Shown piece by piece: positions 58,954-64,000 of a stretch of 64,000 nt of DNA. The notes beneath the pieces are model-generated. The model ran no database searches. It was not told the DNA's origin and saw nothing but the letters and a program-made list of their open reading frames with translations. A program made the translations under genes and the position numbers. The stretch's first letter is position 1. Every line of letters starts with the position of its first letter. Source of the stretch: DATJFQ01 sp035495555 (GTDB lineage: Bacteria > Acidobacteriota > Vicinamibacteria > Vicinamibacterales > 2-12-FULL-66-21); contig DATJFQ010000082.1 of NCBI GenBank assembly GCA_035495555.1, positions 1 to 64,000 on the forward strand, written 5' to 3'.

Positions 58954-61900
58954 TCAGACGGAACCGAGCGCGCGCGCGAGCGCGTCAACCACGCAGTCCG
59001 CATCCGAGATCGTCAACGGCATCGGGCCCCGAATCTTGATGACGTTGTGATGTGGACCGTCGGTGCCCGTGAGAACACCGAAGTCGCGCATGCGATTCAC
59101 CACCGTCGCGGCTTCCGCCGGCGCCGGTTCGAGTGTGCGCCGGTCGCGCACCAGTTCGACACCGATGAAGAGCCCCGAGCCGCGAACGTCGCCGACGAGA
59201 TCGTAGCCATCCTGCAGGCGGCGCAATCCTGTCAACAGGTGTTTCCCGACCGCGAGTGCGTGTGCCTGCAGTCCCTCGCTGACAGTGGCGCGCAGCGTCG
59301 CGAGCCCTGCTGCGCACGCGGCGGTGCTGCCGCCGAACGTGCTGAAGAACTCCATACCGTTATCGAACGCATCCGCCACCGCGCGCGTCGTCACCACGGC
59401 GCCAAGCGGGTACCCGTTCGCGATCGGCTTCCCCAGCACGACGATGTCGGGGACGACGCCCTGCCGTTCGAACGCCCAGAAATGCGTGCCGATGCGGCCG
59501 AACCCGGTCTGCACTTCGTCGGCGATTGCGACCCCGCCCGCGGCGCGCACCAGCCGGTACACCTCCGGCAGAAATCCTTCCGGCAGCATGATTTGCCCGC
59601 CAACGCTTGGGCACGTTTCGGCAATGTAGCCGCACAATCGCCCGCCGCGGCCCAGAACGGTATCGATGACTTCGCCGACCTGGCGCGCGTACATGACGCC
59701 CGCCTCCGAGTCGGCGGCCCCGTGCCGCCCGCGATACACATCGGGAACCGGCGAGGTGTGCACCCAATCCGGAGCTCCCGATCCGCCGGGTCCGCCGTGC
59801 TTATAGGGGCTGATGTCGATCAGCGTCGTCGTGTGTCCGTGGTAAGCGGCGTCCATGACGATTACGTCGCGGGCTCCAGTGAACGCGCGGGCCAGGCGGA
59901 GCGCCAGCTCGTTGGCCTCGCTGCCCGACGCCGTGAAGTAACAGACCCGGAGCGGCGGCGGGAAACATTCGGTCAGCGCCGTCGCATACTCGACCACGAC
60001 CTCCTGCAGGTAGCGAGTGTTCGTGTTCAGCGTCGCGAGCTGCGCGGACGCGGCCCTCACCACCGAGGGATGCGAGTGGCCGACGTGCGGCACATTGTTA
60101 TACGCGTCGATGTATCTCCGGCCGGTCTCGTCGAACACGTATTGCATCCAGCCTCGCGCAAGCTGCAGCGGACGCAGTCCATACGACAGGCTCAGATTTC
60201 CGCCGAAGCGCTGACGGCGGGTCGCAAGAAGCTCGGACGCGGGCGGATGCCGCGCAAATCGCTCCGGCGGGATCCCGAGCAGCAGGTTGGGATCGGGACA
60301 GAGACTCAGCCACACTCCTCGCTCGCTCTGGGGTGCGACGCCGTTGAAATTGCACGGCACGTCCAGCATGTCCACGATGACTTGAAAGTGCACGTGCGGC
60401 CACCAGCCGCCGTTCCACGGCGGCGCGCCAATCGCCGCGAACGACTCCCCCGCCGCGATTCGCTTCCCCACGACCAGCCGATCGAGCGACTCGCGCTCGA
60501 GATGACCGTACAGCGTGTAGAACGTCAGCGGCCCGTCGGCGTCACGAACGTCGTGACGCAGGACTATCATCGGCCCGTAGTCGAGACGGCCCGCAGCGTC
60601 CATGAATCCGTGCACCACGCCGTCGAGGGGCGCATACAACGGTGAACCGGCGGCGAGCGTGACGTCGATGCCGAGGTGAACGGTGCGGCGTTCCTGCGAG
60701 TCCAGCGCGGGAGAACGCGGTCGAGACAGGGGCTGCTGATCGAGCGTGGGCTCGCTCTCGTATGCGTCCGTCGCGTACAGGACACGCGCTTCGTCGTAGC
60801 CACCGGCTGCTATCTCGACGCCCGATTCACGCATCGCCTCGAAGATGCGGCGCGTCAGCGGTTCCGGTTCGTTCTGCGCCGGATCGCTGCTCACGAGCGG
60901 ACTGCCGACGCTGAGATCCAGCCCGAGCACCGGCGTCCTGCGAAGGTCGTGACCCGTCAACGGGGCGAAGTGTCCCGCATTGGCGCGCAGCCAGTTGACG
61001 ACGCGCCCGGTCGCCGGAACGGGCGTCACTCCGCAGGCATCGCGCAGGATGTAGTGCGCCAGCCGCGGATGGATGTCTGCCAGCCGCGGCAGGGCCTCGC
61101 GAATCGCGCGCTGGCTGACGCCGAGGTATTCGTCGCCTGGTCGTTCTGCCTGTTGCACGCAGGCGACCGCAACGCTGACGCAGAGCCGCAGGCCCATCAA
61201 CGGAAACAGCACCGCCAGCTCGTCGTCTGCGAGCGGCCGCACGGCGTGGTAGCCGCGCGCGACGGTCGCCGCCGCGATCAGCGGACGCCCTTCGCCAAGC
61301 GCGGCATACGCCATCGCGACTGCAAGCCCGTTCACGGTCTGTGTGAAGACCATGTCTCCGAAATCGACGATCCCGACCACGCGGTCCGTCCGGCCGTCCA
61401 CCAGCACGTTGTGATCGTTGGCGTCGTTGTGAATCACGCTGCGGGCGAGCGTCGGCAGGCGCGGAACCACGGACGACTGGTGCAGCGACAGGAAGTGCTC
61501 TATGGCGCGCCGCAGGTCCGGGTCCGCGACGCGCGGCAGCTCGCGCGCGATCGTGGCGCTCGCGGCAGCGAGGTCCCAATGGAACTCGCGATGGAGCGCG
61601 GGATGATCGAAACTTTTCAGGGAGAGGTCGATGACGGCGACGGCACTCCCGACGCTCTCGAGCAGTCCGCTCGTCCGTGCGCGCGCGACGGCCAGCGGCT
61701 GTCCATCGATCCACTCGATGAGGCGAACGCGATGCCCGTCGCTGACGCCGATGTCGCCGCCGTCGCGGGTCGGGACGAGCACGGGGGTCAGGCGCGTCGC
61801 GGCGAGGTGACGCATCGCCGCGTTCTCCGCCTCGAGCATGCCGGTCGGTTCCCGCGCGTTCGCGATCTTCAGCACGTACCGCGCCCCGTCTGGCGTGTCG

Positions 61901-62028
61901 AGGCGGAAGTTGCGATCGCGTTCGCTCGGAAGCGCCGCCGCTACGGCGTCGAGGCCGTACAGATCGCGCCCGAGCCGCTGCGCGGCGTTTTCACTCACGT
62001 CGGGCGGGTGCGCGAAGAAGGTGGGCAC
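58954..62028 (-). CDS. APH-type kinase - M23 peptidase - class III aminotransferase fusion
   Basis: The 1024-residue protein starts at GTG 62028. Residues 1-340 form an aminoglycoside-phosphotransferase-like kinase with HNDANDHN (H200-N207) and DFGD (222-225). Residues about 440-560 form an M23 domain whose zinc ligands look intact (His451, Asp455, His509, His547). Residues about 605-1024 form a PLP class III aminotransferase with SGSEANELALRLARAF and probable Schiff-base Lys867 (LGKPIANGYPLG). The kinase and the lyase-like half resemble hydroxylysine kinase and the AGXT2L phospho-lyases of animals. A phosphorylation plus phospho-elimination of an amino alcohol is inferred. Confidence 0.9.
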   Translation of the reverse strand: MPTFFAHPPDVSENAAQRLGRDLYGLDAVAAALPSERDRNFRLDTPDGARYVLKIANAREPTGMLEAENAAMRHLAATRLTPVLVPTRDGGDIGVSDGHRVRLIEWIDGQPLAVARARTSGLLESVGSAVAVIDLSLKSFDHPALHREFHWDLAAASATIARELPRVADPDLRRAIEHFLSLHQSSVVPRLPTLARSVIHNDANDHNVLVDGRTDRVVGIVDFGDMVFTQTVNGLAVAMAYAALGEGRPLIAAATVARGYHAVRPLADDELAVLFPLMGLRLCVSVAVACVQQAERPGDEYLGVSQRAIREALPRLADIHPRLAHYILRDACGVTPVPATGRVVNWLRANAGHFAPLTGHDLRRTPVLGLDLSVGSPLVSSDPAQNEPEPLTRRIFEAMRESGVEIAAGGYDEARVLYATDAYESEPTLDQQPLSRPRSPALDSQERRTVHLGIDVTLAAGSPLYAPLDGVVHGFMDAAGRLDYGPMIVLRHDVRDADGPLTFYTLYGHLERESLDRLVVGKRIAAGESFAAIGAPPWNGGWWPHVHFQVIVDMLDVPCNFNGVAPQSERGVWLSLCPDPNLLLGIPPERFARHPPASELLATRRQRFGGNLSLSYGLRPLQLARGWMQYVFDETGRRYIDAYNNVPHVGHSHPSVVRAASAQLATLNTNTRYLQEVVVEYATALTECFPPPLRVCYFTASGSEANELALRLARAFTGARDVIVMDAAYHGHTTTLIDISPYKHGGPGGSGAPDWVHTSPVPDVYRGRHGAADSEAGVMYARQVGEVIDTVLGRGGRLCGYIAETCPSVGGQIMLPEGFLPEVYRLVRAAGGVAIADEVQTGFGRIGTHFWAFERQGVVPDIVVLGKPIANGYPLGAVVTTRAVADAFDNGMEFFSTFGGSTAACAAGLATLRATVSEGLQAHALAVGKHLLTGLRRLQDGYDLVGDVRGSGLFIGVELVRDRRTLEPAPAEAATVVNRMRDFGVLTGTDGPHHNVIKIRGPMPLTISDADCVVDALARALGSV

Positions 62029-62035
62029 CCGCTGA

Positions 62036-62205
62036 TTATGCGCAAAGATGCAAAGCTGCAAAGATCTAAACGATGGCAAAGATCTAAAGACGGCAAAGAT
62101 CTAAAGACGGTTTCGATCTCTGGATCTTTGCGGATCTTTGCGATCCTTATCTTTGGATCTTTGCGATCTTTGCGATCTTTGCGGATCTTCAGACCTGTTG
62201 ATCTT
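62036..62205. repeat. Word/anti-word array (GCAAAGATCTAAA then GATCTTTGCG)
   Basis: From 62040 to 62110 GCAAAGATC words repeat five times. From 62117 to 62185 GATCTTTGC words repeat eight times, in reverse complement. The halves can fold into a long hairpin. The right arm runs into the last codons of the M56 gene, which ends 62189. Confidence 0.8.
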
Positions 62206-64000
62206 TGCGCCCGTCATCGCCGTGGTCGCGGCGGCGGATCAGATCGTCGACGCCGAGGTGCCCGGTGCCCTGTGACTGCAGCCGGCGGATGTAATCGGGG
62301 TCGACGCCGTGATCGCGCAGGCGAATCAGCGATTCGATCGGCACATCCTTGTACCCAAGGCTGGCCAGATCGCGGGCGTAGCGCGGATCCACGCCGTGAT
62401 CGCGCAGACGAATGAGCGATTCGATCGGCACGTCTTTGTAGCCGGCGTCGGCCAGCCCGCGCACGTACTCGGGATCGACGCCGTGATCGCGCATCTTGAT
62501 CAGGAGATCGAGCGCTACGTCCTTGTAACCGCGGCCGGTGATCCCGCGCGCGAATTGGGGATCGACGCCATGATCGCGCGCAGTGACCAACTCCGTGACC
62601 GAAGCGGTCCGATACCCGAGATCGTGCATGCCCGTGACGTAGGGCGGATCGACGCCGTGATCGCGTAGCCGCACCAGCTCGTCGGCGTCCAGCTTGCTGA
62701 TGCCTGCCGCGCTCAGGCCCTGTACGTAATTCGGGTCGACGCCGTGGTCGCGCATGCGGATCAGCGGGTCCAGCGTGTCGAGTCGATATCCGAGCGACGC
62801 CATCGCCTTCACGTAGTCGAGGCTCACGCCGTGCTGTGCGGCGCGCACGAGGGTCCGCACATCGGGAACCGCGTAGCCTTCGGCCTTGATGCCTTCGAGA
62901 TACGCGACGCCCACGTCCTGCATGGCCAGCGCGTACTGTTCTGACGCCGTCGGAACGCCCACCCCGTACTTGGCAAGTCTGGACGGAAACGCCGGATCGG
63001 GGACAAAGGTGTACGTCCCGCCGCACATCTGATTTCGACAGACGCCGTCGAAGTTGAACGTGCCCGCGTCGCGGCGGCTGGCAAACCGCACGGTCCCGTC
63101 GACGATCCGCCCATCGCGCACCGCGGCTGTCATCCCCGGCTCATTCAAGCCCTCGAAGCGCGAGAGCGGCACGGTCGTCCCGTTTTGCGAGTGCGCCGTA
63201 CGCAGGCTCACGTAGACCATCCCGGGTTCGCGCGCCGGACGCAGTTCCCACGTGCCCGAGAAATCGTCGCTGGTAACGCGGTCGCCCGAGCGGTCCTGAG
63301 GTGTCTCTCGAGAGGCCGAAGCTGCTTCGCGAACGTCCGTGGCACGCGCAGGGGCTGGTGCGCCAACGCGTGCGACCGGCGCGGATGGGTCCGCGGTCGA
63401 TCCAATGTGCACGACGGCCGTTGGTCGATCGCTCTCGCCGCTAACGACGTTCGCGTGCAGGGATGCGATCGGCAGCAGCAGGGCCGAACCGGTCACGGCG
63501 GCCGCGATTCGCGCGCGCCGCGCCAGCGTGCCGCGGTTGCGGCCATCGTCGATGACGGCCAGCAGCCGGTGCTCGAGCTGCGTCGCGCGGGCCATGCCGA
63601 GCGCGGTCGCGGGCGCCGGTGTGCCGCGGAACGCGTGCGCGATCTCCAGCAGGTGCGCCGCGTACTCGCGCGCGGCTGTGCCGGACGAGAGCACGCGGTC
63701 GTCGCACGCGAACTCGCGTTCCGCCCGCAGCCGCCGCGCCGCCCACCACACCCCGGGGTGTGGCCAGTAGCACGCGCAGGCAATGGCGGCAAGCCGCTGC
63801 ACGAAACAATCCGCGCGCGCGACGTGCGCCAGCTCGTGCAGGATCACGGCGTCCCGTCTCTCGTCGCTCCATCGCGCGGATGCCTCGGGCAGGACGACGG
63901 TCGGGCGGAGCGTGCCGCAGGTGAACGGCATCACGTTGTCTTCGCTCCTCAGCAACCGAACGGGACGTCCGATGCCAAGGCGCCGGCTGCCGGCCTCGAT
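62189..64000 (-). CDS. M56 (BlaR1/MecR1-like) peptidase with C-terminal 29-residue repeats, partial
   Basis: The gene is truncated at the window edge: the frame is open to 64000, so the N-terminal membrane part is missing. The peptidase has the zinc motif HELAHVARAD and REFACDDRVL. A membrane helix (ARIAAAVTGSALLLPIASL) and a periplasmic beta-rich domain follow. The C-terminus holds eight 29-residue repeats and part of a ninth, with the core RDHGVDPxYVxGL. M56 proteins sense a signal and cleave a BlaI-type repressor. The repeats are probably a protein- or ligand-binding surface. The last residues come from the word-repeat array. Confidence 0.9.
   Translation of the reverse strand: MEAGSRRLGIGRPVRLLRSEDNVMPFTCGTLRPTVVLPEASARWSDERRDAVILHELAHVARADCFVQRLAAIACACYWPHPGVWWAARRLRAEREFACDDRVLSSGTAAREYAAHLLEIAHAFRGTPAPATALGMARATQLEHRLLAVIDDGRNRGTLARRARIAAAVTGSALLLPIASLHANVVSGESDRPTAVVHIGSTADPSAPVARVGAPAPARATDVREAASASRETPQDRSGDRVTSDDFSGTWELRPAREPGMVYVSLRTAHSQNGTTVPLSRFEGLNEPGMTAAVRDGRIVDGTVRFASRRDAGTFNFDGVCRNQMCGGTYTFVPDPAFPSRLAKYGVGVPTASEQYALAMQDVGVAYLEGIKAEGYAVPDVRTLVRAAQHGVSLDYVKAMASLGYRLDTLDPLIRMRDHGVDPNYVQGLSAAGISKLDADELVRLRDHGVDPPYVTGMHDLGYRTASVTELVTARDHGVDPQFARGITGRGYKDVALDLLIKMRDHGVDPEYVRGLADAGYKDVPIESLIRLRDHGVDPRYARDLASLGYKDVPIESLIRLRDHGVDPDYIRRLQSQGTGHLGVDDLIRRRDHGDDGRKDQQV
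62231..62926 (-). repeat. 87-bp coding repeat (eight units) in the M56 gene
   Basis: Eight consecutive 29-codon units cover 62231-62926. The central units (RDHGVDP start) are most alike; the two N-terminal units have diverged. This suggests expansion from the C-terminal side. Confidence 0.85.

Noticed and set aside
62029..62079. Extension of the kinase fusion to an ATG at 62079
   Set aside because: The added residues are encoded by the word-repeat array, and a GTG at 62028 begins just before the kinase fold.

Overview
The window is a high-GC, gene-dense bacterial chromosome segment. It has many 1-4 bp operon overlaps, GTG and TTG starts, and two structural RNA genes plus a tRNA. The best guess is an Acidobacteriota member of the Vicinamibacteria type. 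This is inferred from the gene set: an Oar-like TonB receptor with a carboxypeptidase-regulatory domain, an MacB/FtsX-type ADOP permease, a VPS10/sortilin-like Asp-box protein, an M56 peptidase with C-terminal repeats, secreted hypotheticals, and dense short-word intergenic repeats. No rRNA gene is present to prove it. I see no prophage, IS element or CRISPR array.

Layout. 1-660 is a nested tandem repeat. 707-1761 holds two divergent Hsp20 genes. 1763-6906 is a tightly overlapping housekeeping operon (ymdB, xseA, xseB, ispA-type prenyltransferase, tlyA, nadK). 7019-10948 is a cell-wall group (mltG and ruvX against an EnvC-like factor and an S41 protein that seems to lack its catalytic dyad). 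11030-18843 is translation and division: tRNA-Val, thrS, infC with an AUC start, rpmI, rplT, pheS, pheT, a ZapB-like protein and zapA. A probable 6S RNA follows, then rny, thiL, a DUF2062 protein and a 3D-domain protein. 23179-26858 encodes an asymmetric heterodimeric ABC exporter. 27317-32214 holds the TonB receptor, a GntR regulator with shared operator-like words, and an outer-membrane-like protein. 32326-41225 holds two divergent multispanning GT-C-like proteins, a soluble lytic transglycosylase and a giant pentadecad coiled-coil/GAF protein. 41446-41797 is tmRNA. 42133-63955 is mostly accessory: an ICMT-like methyltransferase, a sortilin-like protein, a VOC/ECF41 pair with a matching promoter motif, a cytochrome-cupredoxin fusion, a receiver protein, an AI-2E exporter, a DUF892 ferritin-like protein, an ankyrin protein, a methyltransferase, an ADOP permease, a TolB-like protein, a kinase-M23-aminotransferase fusion, and a partial M56 peptidase cut by the window end.

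The most unusual signal is in the spaces between genes. Many gaps contain a short word repeated several times, often followed by its reverse complement repeated several times. The word differs from gap to gap: AACTACGCAA, GGTTCGG, CCAGTTG, GCAAAGATC. These arrays abut or enter the 3' ends of genes, and one sits in frame inside pheT. A second, GC-rich repeat family with the core CACCCCGCGCGAAGCGCGG recurs around 19.2, 41.9, 42.1 and 58.9 kb. Another recurring theme is a TAGAAT or TATAAT box only 6-12 bases before a start codon with no Shine-Dalgarno, which suggests leaderless mRNAs.
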